64,000 nt of DNA from Corynebacterium pseudodiphtheriticum DSM 44287 (lineage in GTDB: Bacteria; Actinomycetota; Actinomycetes; Mycobacteriales; Mycobacteriaceae). Shown one piece after another: positions 9,062 through 18,308 of the stretch. A program made the position numbers and the translations under genes. The stretch's first letter is position 1, and every line of letters starts with the position of its first letter. The stretch is from contig NZ_JIAH01000008.1 in the NCBI RefSeq assembly GCF_000688415.1, forward strand, positions 124,001-188,000, written 5' to 3'. The notes below the pieces were generated by a model. It had not been told where the DNA came from, made no database searches, and worked only from the letters and a program-made list of their open reading frames with translations.

Positions 9062-9886
9062 ATGGAATTTCTGTTGATCGTTCTGCTTGGCGTCGGCATC
9101 GCGTTTTATTTCGCCAGCCGGAATAACAAGAAGCAAATAGAACAAAACAACCAGAATGAGCTGGACGACGCGCGTGCCGACGCACAGCGCTGGATCGACC
9201 GCTTAGGTTCGCAGGTCTACAGCATCGACGGCACCGATACCGCCTCGAAGCAAGCCATGTCTGATGCCTCCGAGCGCCACAACGCGGCAGCCTCGGCGCT
9301 ATCTTCTGCCACCACCGTGAAGCAAGCCCGCTTGGCCCGCGAATCCGCACTCGAAGGCATGCACTATGCCAACGCGGCGCGCGAGATCATGGGCATGTCC
9401 ACTGGGCCGGAGATCCCACCGCTGGAAGGCCAACGCAATGCTGGCAAGGTAACCGAGCGCCGCGAGATTGACCACGAAGGTGAGCACATCATTGCTTCGC
9501 CGAAAGCCAGTGATGATGCCCCGCACTACTACCCTGGCGGCAAAGTCGCTGGGCGTCCGGTACCAGCTGGCTGGTATTCCACACGCTGGTGGGAACCTGC
9601 ACTGCTTACCGGCGTCTGGGCCATGAGCTCGGCGATGATGTTTTCCATGATGTTTTCCGGAATGGCAGGCGTTGGCTATGGTGCTCAAGATTTTGAATCT
9701 GGGGCTGGCGAAGGCCTAGATGGTGCTGGTGCCGACGGGGCCGATGGTATGGACGGCGCAGATGGCGGCGACATGGATGGAATGGATGACATGGGCGGCA
9801 TGGACGATGCAGGTATGGACGACGGCGGTGGTCTATTCGGAGGCGGCGATGACGGCGGCCTGTTTGACCTCGGCTTCGACTTCTAA
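9062..9886 (+). CDS. Membrane-anchored protein with Gly/Asp/Met-rich tail, function unknown
   Basis: A 274-residue protein (ATG 9062, preceded by GAGAG at a spacing of five). One N-terminal membrane helix (about 3-19) is followed by a charged helical domain to residue 110. A second hydrophobic stretch lies near 182-202 (WAMSSAMMFSMMFSGMAG). The last 70 residues are low-complexity Gly-Asp-Met repeats such as GMDGADGGDMDGMDD, ending GLFDLGFDF. The acidic tail could bind metal or stay disordered; neither is demonstrated. It is a single transcript closed by a strong terminator. I do not recognise the family. Confidence 0.75.
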   Translation: MEFLLIVLLGVGIAFYFASRNNKKQIEQNNQNELDDARADAQRWIDRLGSQVYSIDGTDTASKQAMSDASERHNAAASALSSATTVKQARLARESALEGMHYANAAREIMGMSTGPEIPPLEGQRNAGKVTERREIDHEGEHIIASPKASDDAPHYYPGGKVAGRPVPAGWYSTRWWEPALLTGVWAMSSAMMFSMMFSGMAGVGYGAQDFESGAGEGLDGAGADGADGMDGADGGDMDGMDDMGGMDDAGMDDGGGLFGGGDDGGLFDLGFDF

Positions 9887-9905
9887 AACCAAGGCCTAAG
9901 CTAAG

Positions 9906-9950
9906 CAAGCACCCCATTGTTGGTTCAACAATGGGGTGCTTGGAGTTTTT
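9906..9950 (+). terminator. Strong intrinsic terminator
   Basis: A perfect 17-bp stem (9906-9922 with 9926-9942) with loop GTT, followed by GAGTTTTT. It ends the membrane-protein gene and faces the convergent pspC-like gene. Confidence 0.9.
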
Positions 9951-9983
9951 AGCTGACAACAAATTCTGAGCTAAAGCAAATAT

Positions 9984-10178
9984 CTACCATTTGGGGTAAG
10001 CCAGCCACTGAAATAGATACACGAAGATCATAGGGGCCCCTACCAGACAAGCTAGGACATAGCACCACCTCACAGTATCGGCTTTGACCCCGTACGTTTC
10101 CGCTACGCCTGCACAGACTCCTGCTATTTGTTTGCCGTCGTCTGTACGGTGCCACTTATTTTCTACGGGAAGCTCCAT
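9984..10178 (-). CDS. PspC-domain small membrane protein
   Basis: A 64-residue protein. The first half is a PspC signature (DDGKQIAGVCAGVAETYGV), and the second half is one membrane helix (YVLACLVGAPMIFVYLFQWL). PspC domains act as membrane stress sensors or as small envelope proteins, often without the rest of the psp system in actinobacteria. It starts 12 bp after the rpiB stop and is probably co-transcribed with it. Confidence 0.85.
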   Translation of the reverse strand: MELPVENKWHRTDDGKQIAGVCAGVAETYGVKADTVRWCYVLACLVGAPMIFVYLFQWLAYPKW

Positions 10179-10190
10179 GAGCAGCCTCAG

Positions 10191-10667
10191 TTATTCGGCG
10201 CTTGGCACTTCTGGGGCTACACCTGTGCGCTCGTATTCCGCCAAAATGTCAATGCGGCGCTGGTGGCGCTGCGCTGCCGACCATTCCTGATCCAAGAAAG
10301 CATCGACGATCTGCAGTGCTTCTTCCTCTGAGTGCATGCGCCCACCGATACCGATCAGCTGTGCGTTGTTGTGCTCACGCGCCAAGCGTGCGGTTTCTGG
10401 TGACCACGCCAATGCGCAGCGTGCACCTTCGACCTTATTAGCGGCAATCTGCTCACCGTTTCCAGAACCGCCCAGTACGATGCCCAGCGAGCCCGGATCA
10501 TTAACGGTGCGTGTAGCTGCGTCGATGCAAAACGCTGGGTAATCATCGTCGGCGTCATAGGTGTGCGCACCGCAATCAATCACCTCATAGCCAGCTTTGT
10601 TCAGGTGTTCTTTGATCAGGTTTTTCGTCTCAAAACCTGCGTGGTCTGCTCCAAGATAAACGCGCAT
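10191..10667 (-). CDS. rpiB: Ribose-5-phosphate isomerase B
   Basis: A 158-residue RpiB/LacAB-type isomerase. It begins MRVYLGADHAGFETK, the family hallmark, and carries GIVLGGSGNGEQIAANK with the anion-binding loop of the actinobacterial type. It interconverts ribulose 5-phosphate and ribose 5-phosphate in the pentose phosphate pathway. I start at ATG 10667; an upstream GTG-type extension of two residues is less likely. It lies in the same block as the DsbA-like gene and pepN, as in C. glutamicum. Confidence 0.94.
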   Translation of the reverse strand: MRVYLGADHAGFETKNLIKEHLNKAGYEVIDCGAHTYDADDDYPAFCIDAATRTVNDPGSLGIVLGGSGNGEQIAANKVEGARCALAWSPETARLAREHNNAQLIGIGGRMHSEEEALQIVDAFLDQEWSAAQRHQRRIDILAEYERTGVAPEVPSAE

Positions 10668-10750
10668 ACACACAATAATAGCCGCCTGGCAGAAACCAGA
10701 CGGCTAAATTTTTAGGCGTGGCGTGGTGCACACCCGAAGAGAACGAGTGT

Positions 10751-11023
10751 TTAGCGCACTGGAGTCTCTGCCCCCGCATCGGAATTGCGGTTAGTAATCA
10801 TGCGGTAGACCAACCAAATGCCCAACGCCAGCAGCAGCCACGGCAAAAGCTTGAACACGACGGCCACGGTAGAAGCCAGGCCGGTGATCACGGCGACTAC
10901 AGACGCAAGCAAACACACGCCTGCAGAAATCAAAGCCACTAGGGCATTCTGCCGCCAAGAATAAAAGGCAGCGGCACCGCCCAGAGCAGCGATGATCAGA
11001 GAAGTAATAAAAGTACCAAACAT
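10751..11023 (-). CDS. Small integral membrane protein
   Basis: A 90-residue protein with three predicted membrane helices (about 2-20, 27-47, 55-75) and a short hydrophilic C-terminus. No family motif is visible. It begins 2 bp after the stop of the DsbA-like gene, so the two form one operon. The function is unknown. Confidence 0.75.
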   Translation of the reverse strand: MFGTFITSLIIAALGGAAAFYSWRQNALVALISAGVCLLASVVAVITGLASTVAVVFKLLPWLLLALGIWLVYRMITNRNSDAGAETPVR

Positions 11024-11025
11024 AG

Positions 11026-11637
11026 TTACACCTGTGGGTTTTCGGTTCGGGAACGTTTCAGTTCGAAGAAGTATGGGTACTGTCCTAAACGCAGCGCAGC
11101 GTCGAAAAGTTCCCCGGCTTCTTCGCCTTCTGGAACACGGGTAATAACTGGGCCGAAGAACGCCGCATCACCCAATTGCATTACCGGAGTTCCCACATCA
11201 TTACCGACCAAGTCGATGGCCTGCTGGTGGTATGCGCGCAACTTCTCATCGACCTCGTCGCTATTTGCCAGTTTCGCCAGCTCAACATCGGCGTCGATAT
11301 CTTGCAAAGCCTGCACAATCAAATCGTCGTAAGCGCCATAGCCTTTTTGACCACCGTTGCCCTGCTTATGAATCAAGGTGCCCAAGGCCGTGTAATAGGC
11401 ATCAACCTTGTCAGGGTGCTGATCTTTCAACGCGGCAGCAACGCGGGCTGGGCCCCAGTTGGCCTTCATCATCTCGGCATAATCGGCCGGAATATCTGCG
11501 CCCTCATTCAGCACAGACAGAGAAAACGGCATCCACTCGACCTGCACGTCGCGGACTTTCTCGACTTCCTTCATCCAGCGAGAAGTCTGCCATGCAAACG
11601 GGCAGGAAGCATCAAACCAAAAACGTACGGTTTCCAC
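11026..11637 (-). CDS. DsbA-family thioredoxin-fold protein (Rv2466c-like)
   Basis: A 203-residue protein with the DsbA fold: N-terminal strand VRFWFDASCPFAW, a helical insertion (about 60-140), and a cis-proline region GTPVMQLGDAAFFGPV. Rv2466c, a mycothiol-dependent nitroreductase of M. tuberculosis, has a similar layout with a two-cysteine active site. Here the site reads CPFAW, leaving a single cysteine, which fits a monothiol mechanism if the enzyme is active. No signal peptide is present, so it acts in the cytoplasm. It is divergent from pepN. Confidence 0.82.
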   Translation of the reverse strand: METVRFWFDASCPFAWQTSRWMKEVEKVRDVQVEWMPFSLSVLNEGADIPADYAEMMKANWGPARVAAALKDQHPDKVDAYYTALGTLIHKQGNGGQKGYGAYDDLIVQALQDIDADVELAKLANSDEVDEKLRAYHQQAIDLVGNDVGTPVMQLGDAAFFGPVITRVPEGEEAGELFDAALRLGQYPYFFELKRSRTENPQV

Positions 11638-11911
11638 TGTGTTCTCCTTAATTTTTCATTCGGGGCTTTTCCTACGGGGCAAATTAGCCTGCGCACGATG
11701 CCTAAATCATGTGCGATCGTGTGCACTGATCCGGTCATCATTTATCCAGTCATAGAGTAAATCCGCCACCACTGATCCTACGGAGACATTAAGCTAGGTG
11801 CGAACAACTTCATGACCTAATAGTTCTGTGGCACTGGCCGCAACATCGACTGGCCGTAGCATGGACCAACCGCAGTATTTACTACAACGCAGAAGAAAGG
11901 TAATTCATTCC

Positions 11912-14467
11912 GTGACTTCTCTTAATTTAACGCGCGATGAAGCCCAGCAGCGCTCGCAGCAGATCAAAGTGCACAACTATAAGGTGGCGCTGGATCTGAC
12001 CGTCTCCGAGAAATTCTTCACCTCCCACACCGTCGTCGACTTCGAAGTCCGTGAAGGACAGCAAGCAGATACCTTCCTGGATTTGCGTGCCGACGAAATC
12101 GTGGAGCTTTTTATCGACGGCACCGAGAAGCCGACTGATTACGACGCCGAGCACGGCATCCCGCTGCAGGGGCTGGAACCAGGACGTCACAGCGTCGATG
12201 TCACCGCGCGCATCCCCTATTCCCGCACCGGGCAGGGTCTGCACCGCTTCGTCGATCCGGCTGATGACCGGGTTTATCTATACTCGCAATGCGAAACTGC
12301 CGATGCGAAACGCATCCTGGCGTGCTTCGACCAGCCGGATATGAAGGCGACCTACGATTTCTCTATCACCGCCCCGCACGACTGGACCGTGATTACCAAC
12401 GAGACCTCCACGGTTACCGATAATGGCGATTCCCGCGAGTGGAACTCACGGATCGGCTACCAGCTTTCCACCTACCTGATCGCTGTGTGCGCCGGCCACT
12501 ACTACCAGGTCAGCGACGAATGGACGGGCACGCTCACCGCGCACCCAGAAACCAGCGAAGAAGAGCGCGAAATTACCGTGCCGCTGGCACTGTTCTGCCG
12601 CCAATCACTGGCCAAACACCTCGATGCCGAGCGCCTGTTCACCGAAACCAAGCAGGGCTTTGATTTCTATCACCGCAACTTCGGCATTGCCTACCCATTC
12701 GGTAAATACGACCAGGTGCTGTGCCCAGAATTCAACATGGGCGCGATGGAAAACGCCGGCTGCGTCACCCACCGCGACGAGTTCGTCTTCCACAACAAGG
12801 CCACCCACTACCAGTACGAACGTCGTGCCGATACCTTCTTGCACGAGATGGCGCACATGTGGTTCGGCGACCTGGTGACCATGCAGTGGTGGGATGACCT
12901 GTGGCTCAATGAGTCCTTTGCCACCTGGGCCTCGGCGATCTCGCAGGCCGAAGAAACTCAGTACGACACCGCGTGGGTCACCTTCGCGAACATCGAAAAA
13001 TCCTGGGCTTACCAGCAGGATCAGCTGCCGACGACGCACCCGATCTCCACCGATGCCTCGGACATCGAGACCGTCGAGCAGAACTTCGACGGCATCACCT
13101 ACGCCAAGGGCGCTTCGGCGCTGAAACAACTGCAAGCTTATGTCGGCCGCGAGGAATTCTTCGCCGGTGTGCGTCGCCACTTCGAGGCACACAAATTCGG
13201 CAACGCCACTTTCGAAGATCTGCTGGGCCACTTGGAGGATGCCTCCGGCCGTGACCTGAGCTGGTGGGCGCAGCAGTGGCTGAAAACCACCGGTGTCAAC
13301 ACTCTGGCTGCCCGCACCGAGGATGATGGCAAGACCTACACATCTTTTGCCGTGCACCAAGCCGGCGAGACCCTGCGCACCCACCGCATTGCCGTGGGCC
13401 TGTACCGTTTCGACGAACAGTCGCAGAAGGTGGTGCGCACCAAGCGCGTCGAGCTGGATATCGACGGCGAGTTCACCAACGTCGACGAGCTGGTCGGCAC
13501 ACCAGTTGCAGACCTCGTGCTGGTCAACGACGACGACCTAACCTACTGCCTACCGGAACTCGACGAGCGCTCCCTGGCCACGCTATTGCAGCACATCGAC
13601 AAGATCGCCGATCCGATGGCTCGCACGTTGTGCTGGTCTGCCGCCTGGGAGATGACCCGCGACGGCAGCCTGAAGGCACGGGATTTCGTGCAGCTGGTCG
13701 CCCGCGGTGCGCAGGCAGAAACCGAAATGGCGGTGCTGGAACGCATCACTGGCCAGGCTGTCACCGCTCTCACGGCCTATGCGGACCAAGACTGGGCAAA
13801 GGCCGAAGGCGCACAGTTGCTCGGTGAAGCGTTCCAAGCGGCCGCAGAAAACGGCAGCGAAGACCGCGCCTTGATCTTCATCAAGACTCTGTCTCACCTG
13901 CCGTTGGTTGATTCCACCCGCGCATACCTGCAAAACATCCTGGATAACGACGAGGACGCCGGCCTGCGCTGGAAGGCACTGACCGCGCTGGCTGCCGATG
14001 GCGCCATCGGTGAGGAAGCCGCCATACGCGAAAAGATCGCCCAACAGCGTGAGCTGGACAAAACCTCGTCTGGCGCGCAGGCTGCGCTCCAGGTCGAGGC
14101 CGCTATCAACAGCGACGAGAATAAGAAGCGCATCTGGGATGAACTGCGCACCGGCGAGTTGGGCAACTTGGAAGCCCGCTTCAAGATGCTGGGGCTGACC
14201 TTTACGGGTTCGGCGAAGCACCTGAAGCAATTCAACGAGGCATACTTCGCCGACGCACAGAAAGTCTGGGCGGAATTCTCCCCAGAAATGGCGCTGGCGG
14301 TATTGACCGGCACCTACCCAACGTGGGACAAGACGGAAGAAGGCTTGCAGCGTGCCGACGACTTCCTGGCTGGCGATATACCAGCCGGCTTGCGTCGACT
14401 CGTGCTGGAAGGCCGCGATCGCACTGCTCGTGCCCTGCGCAACCAGCGCATCGACCGTGGCGAGTAA
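11912..14467 (+). CDS. pepN: Aminopeptidase N (M1 family)
   Basis: An 851-residue zinc aminopeptidase. The exopeptidase signature GAMENAG starts at residue 277 and the zinc motif is H311-E-M-A-H315 with E334 as third ligand (NESFA). The long C-terminal helical ERAP1-like domain is complete. It removes N-terminal residues from cytosolic peptides. I choose the GTG at 11912 (VTSLNLTRDEA), with AGAAAGG upstream; the frame is open 28 codons further but those residues do not look conserved. It is cytoplasmic, with no signal peptide. Confidence 0.95.
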   Translation: MTSLNLTRDEAQQRSQQIKVHNYKVALDLTVSEKFFTSHTVVDFEVREGQQADTFLDLRADEIVELFIDGTEKPTDYDAEHGIPLQGLEPGRHSVDVTARIPYSRTGQGLHRFVDPADDRVYLYSQCETADAKRILACFDQPDMKATYDFSITAPHDWTVITNETSTVTDNGDSREWNSRIGYQLSTYLIAVCAGHYYQVSDEWTGTLTAHPETSEEEREITVPLALFCRQSLAKHLDAERLFTETKQGFDFYHRNFGIAYPFGKYDQVLCPEFNMGAMENAGCVTHRDEFVFHNKATHYQYERRADTFLHEMAHMWFGDLVTMQWWDDLWLNESFATWASAISQAEETQYDTAWVTFANIEKSWAYQQDQLPTTHPISTDASDIETVEQNFDGITYAKGASALKQLQAYVGREEFFAGVRRHFEAHKFGNATFEDLLGHLEDASGRDLSWWAQQWLKTTGVNTLAARTEDDGKTYTSFAVHQAGETLRTHRIAVGLYRFDEQSQKVVRTKRVELDIDGEFTNVDELVGTPVADLVLVNDDDLTYCLPELDERSLATLLQHIDKIADPMARTLCWSAAWEMTRDGSLKARDFVQLVARGAQAETEMAVLERITGQAVTALTAYADQDWAKAEGAQLLGEAFQAAAENGSEDRALIFIKTLSHLPLVDSTRAYLQNILDNDEDAGLRWKALTALAADGAIGEEAAIREKIAQQRELDKTSSGAQAALQVEAAINSDENKKRIWDELRTGELGNLEARFKMLGLTFTGSAKHLKQFNEAYFADAQKVWAEFSPEMALAVLTGTYPTWDKTEEGLQRADDFLAGDIPAGLRRLVLEGRDRTARALRNQRIDRGE

Positions 14468-15214
14468 TTAGCGGTCTGCTAGCTCAATGCGTGGGCGCAC
14501 CCGCAGCTCGGTGAACTGCGTGGTGGGCCCAGCCTCCACGCAGGAACGCACGGCACGGGCTACTTCCGCTGGGGCAATCATGTGCTCGGCGTTGTAGTCG
14601 CCCATCAAGCCTTCCAACATCGCGGTATCCGTAGGGCCCGGCGCGACGGTAGTCACGCGGATATCGCGTTCGTCCTTGCGCAAGCAGTCAGCTACGGCAT
14701 ACAGCGCATGCTTGGTGGCTGCGTAGACGACATTGTTCGGGTGCCCTCCGTGGCCGGCTCCGGAGTTGATGTAAATGACATCGCCTTCGGTTTTCCGCAG
14801 GGCTGGCAGCAACTGGCGGGTCAGCTCTGCGGCAGCGAAGACGTTAATGTCGAAGTGCTTGCGCCAATCGGCCGGGGTGGCATCGTCGACCGATTTCTTT
14901 TCTGCAATCGCCGCGGCGTGCACGACGACGTCGACTGTGTCCAGGCCGAGGACGTCGGCAAGCTGAGTGCCGGGCTGCGCGTCGTCGGCAAGCAATTCTG
15001 CCACCAGATCAGCCTGCACCGGGGTAATGTTGGCGCATTCCGAAAGCGCGCCCAACCCTGCTTGGTTGCGACCCAATGCGTACACCTGGTGGTCTTTGCT
15101 CAAATCAGCAGCGATCTCACGACCCATACCACCGGTTGCCCCGGTAACAACAGCAATCTTGCGTGGCTGTTCGGACTGGGCTTGTTCTGGCTGGGTTTGT
15201 TTTTCCTGTGTCAT
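14468..15214 (-). CDS. Short-chain dehydrogenase/reductase
   Basis: A 248-residue classical SDR. After a Gln-rich N-terminus it has the nucleotide motif TGATGGMG, an INSGAG serine and the YAATK catalytic pair. No substrate can be assigned. It abuts pepN stop-to-stop with no spacer and is separated from metB by about 45 bp on the same strand, so metB and this gene may share a transcript. Two copies of the CGTCGGCAAG word lie within it, 30 bp apart, in segments coding for LAD. Confidence 0.85.
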   Translation of the reverse strand: MTQEKQTQPEQAQSEQPRKIAVVTGATGGMGREIAADLSKDHQVYALGRNQAGLGALSECANITPVQADLVAELLADDAQPGTQLADVLGLDTVDVVVHAAAIAEKKSVDDATPADWRKHFDINVFAAAELTRQLLPALRKTEGDVIYINSGAGHGGHPNNVVYAATKHALYAVADCLRKDERDIRVTTVAPGPTDTAMLEGLMGDYNAEHMIAPAEVARAVRSCVEAGPTTQFTELRVRPRIELADR

Positions 15215-15259
15215 GTCGACTCCGTATTTTTAGGTAAGTTTTTCGGCTGGATTTCTACG

Positions 15260-16516
15260 CTATTTTTCGTCCAGTTTGTCCAATGCGTGCGTGAGATCAG
15301 CAATGAGATCGTCGATGTCCTCGATGCCGATGGACAGGCGCACCAGATCAGCTGGTGGGGAAAGTTCGGAGCCTTCGGCGGAAACGTGCGTCATGCTGGT
15401 TGGGTGTTCTACCAGAGACTCCACGCCACCGAGCGATTCTGCCAGTAGGAACAGCGTGGTGTTCAGACAGAATTGTTTCGCTGCTTCCTCGCTGTGGAAG
15501 CGCACGGACATCATCGCGCCATAGCGCTTCATCTGCTTGGTAGCGGTCTCGTGACCCGGGTGTTCACTTAAGCCTGGATAAAGCACAGATTTGATCTCTG
15601 GGCGGGACTGGAAAAACTCCGCGATCTTTTCTGCGTTATCGCAGTGCCGGTCCATGCGCACTGAGAGAGTTTTGATGCCGCGGGTGGTCAGGTAGGCATC
15701 GAATGGCGAGGCAATAGAACCGACGGCCCCCTGGAACCACAGCAGTTCGGCGTCGACGTCTTTATCAGCGGTGACCACTGCCCCACCGACGACATCAGAG
15801 TGTCCACCCAAATACTTGGTGGTCGAATGCAGCACGTGATCTGCACCCAAGCTGATTGGGTTCTGCAAATATGGGGAGGCAAAAGTATTGTCCACCACCA
15901 GGGAGGCGCCACCTTTGACCTCTGCGATGGCAGAAATATCGCTGATGGATAGCGCAGGGTTGGTTGGAGTTTCCAGCCAAATCACGCGGGTGTTGTCGCG
16001 GATCGCGCCCGCCAGCTCGTTGACGTCGCACGTGTTGACGACGGTGTAATCAACCCCCCACGGCTTAAAGACAGACTCGATCAAGCGCCATGTTCCGCCG
16101 TAGGCGTCGTTGCCTAAGATCATGTGGTCGCCTGGGCGCAGCAAGATCCGCAACAAAGTATCGGTGGCTGCCATGCCCGAGGAAAACACACGAGCGTACG
16201 GAGCCTTTTCTAAAGCAGCCAGGGTAGTCTCCAGGCTGCGTACCGTCGGGTTAGCCACGCGTCCATATTCAAACCCTCCGCGTAGGCTGGCCAAACCGTC
16301 CTGGGCGTAGGTTGTCGAGGCATAAATCGGGACGTTGACGGATCCGATGTGCGAGTCCGGCTCGTAACCAGCGTGGATCGCGGCCGAGCTAAAGCCGTTG
16401 AGGTAATCAGCTTTGGCATCGGCAGTGAGTTTGTGGTGCGCAGCCGGGTACTCCGGTGCGGGAATCCGGTGCGGGGTCAGATTATTTTCTGCAGGTGAAG
16501 TCATACCTTCCACCAT
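15260..16516 (-). CDS. metB: Cystathionine gamma-synthase
   Basis: A 418-residue PLP enzyme of the Cys/Met metabolism family, very close to C. glutamicum MetB over its length. The PLP lysine lies in LHSTTKYLGGHSD and the phosphate loop in SSGMAATD. It condenses O-acylhomoserine with cysteine to make cystathionine for methionine synthesis. The N-terminus is about 30 residues longer than the C. glutamicum protein. ATG 16516 and ATG 16504 are both possible; neither has a well-spaced ribosome site, and 16516 would suit a leaderless message. I saw no McbR-type palindrome upstream. Confidence 0.92.
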   Translation of the reverse strand: MVEGMTSPAENNLTPHRIPAPEYPAAHHKLTADAKADYLNGFSSAAIHAGYEPDSHIGSVNVPIYASTTYAQDGLASLRGGFEYGRVANPTVRSLETTLAALEKAPYARVFSSGMAATDTLLRILLRPGDHMILGNDAYGGTWRLIESVFKPWGVDYTVVNTCDVNELAGAIRDNTRVIWLETPTNPALSISDISAIAEVKGGASLVVDNTFASPYLQNPISLGADHVLHSTTKYLGGHSDVVGGAVVTADKDVDAELLWFQGAVGSIASPFDAYLTTRGIKTLSVRMDRHCDNAEKIAEFFQSRPEIKSVLYPGLSEHPGHETATKQMKRYGAMMSVRFHSEEAAKQFCLNTTLFLLAESLGGVESLVEHPTSMTHVSAEGSELSPPADLVRLSIGIEDIDDLIADLTHALDKLDEK

Positions 16517-16642
16517 AATCCAGATACGCGGACCGTATTGCGGAAATCTCCGCAACACTCACAGGAAACTTGCAGCGAAATTCCGTAAGATGGCCGAAGT
16601 TGCAGCGGAAATCGATTGCCAAAGCAAAGAGTTAAGGATGAG

Positions 16643-17692
16643 ATGAGCACGAATATTTTTCAACTCGCATCAAATTCTGTTCCTTCGGTGCCTTCTGCCG
16701 AAGAAACGGTAAATACTGTCAACAATTGGTGGAATAACCCAGAAACCCAGGCCTGGTTGTTCCAACGTCCGATTTATATCGGCCTGATTATTGTCTTCGC
16801 GTTGCTGGCGCACTGGATTTTGGTGCGCGGCATCAACAAACTGGCCAACCACAACATGAAAAATGGTCGTAAGAAGACCCCCGAGTCTCGTTCCGAATCA
16901 CGGAATTCTCATGAGATTCCAGAGCCAGATGCGGAGAAGTTGCATCAGATTGCGCTGATGGAAAAATCGCGGGAGAACCGCCGGAAGTCGCGTATCAAGA
17001 CGCTTTCCGGTGTGGCGAAGTCTGCCGTCGCCATTTTTGTCTGGGTGTGGGCGGTCATTGCGATCTTGGATGTCGTCGGCATTAACGTCGGCCCGCTGAT
17101 CGCTTCCGCCGGTATCGTCGGTGTGGCCCTTGGTTTTGGCGCACAATCGCTGGTTCAGGACTTCCTGTCCGGTATTTTCATGCTGATCGAAGATCAGTAC
17201 GGCATCGGCGACGTCGTCGACTTGGGCGACGGCACCATGGGAGAGATCGAGGAAATTTCGCTGCGCATCACTTCCCTGCGCGATATCGACGGTGCACTGT
17301 GGCACGTGCGCAATGGTGAGATTTTGAAGGTCGCAAACCACTCCAGCGATTGGTCGATCGCGCGTTTCCAGATTCCGGTCAGCCACAGCAACGACCAAAA
17401 CAAGGTTTGGAAAGTGCTTACCGAAGCCATGTCCAAGGCTGCTGCCGACGAGCGGTGCGCCAACGAGATCATGGAGGCTCCAGAAATTCAGGGTGCTTCC
17501 GAGTTCAACCCGGATTACCTGTCCTACCGTGTTTCTGTGATTACCATGCCTGGAGAGCAGTGGCACGTTATGCGTGTGATGAACGGTTTGATCATGAACG
17601 AGCTGGCTGAGGCCGGTATCAAGACTCCATACCCATACGGCATTGGTATTGCTGGCCCAGGAGGCGAGCCACTTGGACGCTCACAGTCATAG
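16643..17692 (+). CDS. Small-conductance mechanosensitive channel (MscS family)
   Basis: A 349-residue MscS-type channel. It has an N-terminal helix (about 40-60), a charged cytoplasmic loop, and two helices (about 125-165). The pore helix follows with a Gly/Ala pattern (AGIVGVALGFGAQSLVQDFLSGIFM), leading into the beta domain (DVVDLGDGTMGEIEEI). It opens under membrane tension to release solutes. The ATG at 16643 has AAGGA upstream. It is distinct from the larger glutamate exporter MscCG. Its 3' end overlaps glbO by 20 bp, implying translational coupling. Confidence 0.9.
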   Translation: MSTNIFQLASNSVPSVPSAEETVNTVNNWWNNPETQAWLFQRPIYIGLIIVFALLAHWILVRGINKLANHNMKNGRKKTPESRSESRNSHEIPEPDAEKLHQIALMEKSRENRRKSRIKTLSGVAKSAVAIFVWVWAVIAILDVVGINVGPLIASAGIVGVALGFGAQSLVQDFLSGIFMLIEDQYGIGDVVDLGDGTMGEIEEISLRITSLRDIDGALWHVRNGEILKVANHSSDWSIARFQIPVSHSNDQNKVWKVLTEAMSKAAADERCANEIMEAPEIQGASEFNPDYLSYRVSVITMPGEQWHVMRVMNGLIMNELAEAGIKTPYPYGIGIAGPGGEPLGRSQS

Positions 17693-18161
17693 CCAAGACA
17701 TTCGTTCCGGTGAGCGCCCGGGTTCTGTCTTTGAAGCCATCGGCGGAATGGAAACCTTCGAGACGCTTGTCGACGGTTTCTACGCCCAGGTTCCTGACGA
17801 CGACATCCTGGCGCCGATGTACCCGGAGCAAGATTTCGCCGGTGCCCGCGACCGCTTGTTGTGGTTTTTAGTGCAGTTTTGGGGTGGGCCGAAGTTGTTT
17901 AATGAGCGTCGTGGGGCACCCCGACTGCGCATGCGTCATGCTGAATTTCCGATTGATACCGCTGCAGCGGAGCGTTGGCTCGAATTGATGGGGCGCTCGT
18001 TAGACAAGATCGATGAGAAAACGATCCCTGCAGAATACCGCACCGCGATCTGGAACCACATGCAAAAACTGGCGTATATGCTGCGCAATATGCCCGACCA
18101 TCCGGCGCCAGAACAACAACCTGATCTGGGGATCGTACGCAGAGATTTGGGTCTGCAGTAA
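17673..18161 (+). CDS. glbO: Group II truncated haemoglobin
   Basis: A 162-residue group II truncated globin. The core shows FEAIGGMETFETLVDGFYAQV (B-helix Tyr) and the signature RRGAPRLRMRHAEFPI containing the proximal histidine, followed by WLELM. GlbO proteins bind O2 and are linked to respiration and oxidative stress. The start is a TTG at 17673 with a perfect AGGAGG eight bases upstream. The Shine-Dalgarno and first codons lie inside the end of the mscS gene, so glbO translation probably depends on mscS. Confidence 0.92.
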   Translation: MDAHSHSQDIRSGERPGSVFEAIGGMETFETLVDGFYAQVPDDDILAPMYPEQDFAGARDRLLWFLVQFWGGPKLFNERRGAPRLRMRHAEFPIDTAAAERWLELMGRSLDKIDEKTIPAEYRTAIWNHMQKLAYMLRNMPDHPAPEQQPDLGIVRRDLGLQ

Positions 18162-18243
18162 TATCTAGAGCCAAACGTCGAGTATTCGTAGTACCGGCTG
18201 CGTAAGACTTGCACCGTCTGCGCAAGACAGTGGAATAGTCACA

Positions 18244-18288
18244 GGGCGAGAATATGGTTAGCATTAACCATATTCTCGCCCGCTTTTT
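18244..18288 (+). terminator. Perfect 17-bp hairpin with T run, upstream of the sortase
   Basis: A stem of 17 perfect pairs (18244-18260 with 18265-18281, loop GCAT) is followed by CTTTTTCTTTT. It would end the mscS-glbO transcript. Only 27 bp separate it from the sortase start, which leaves little room for a promoter, so it may also act in the sortase leader. Confidence 0.85.
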
Positions 18289-18308
18289 CTTTTCCGGAGC
18301 TGAATATC

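Noticed and set aside
12605..13384. 259-codon frame opposite pepN
   Set aside because: It is antisense to the conserved zinc and GAMEN regions of PepN and is a coding shadow.
15260..16642. McbR operator upstream of metB
   Set aside because: I looked for the TAGAC-N6-GTCTA palindrome in the region and did not find it.
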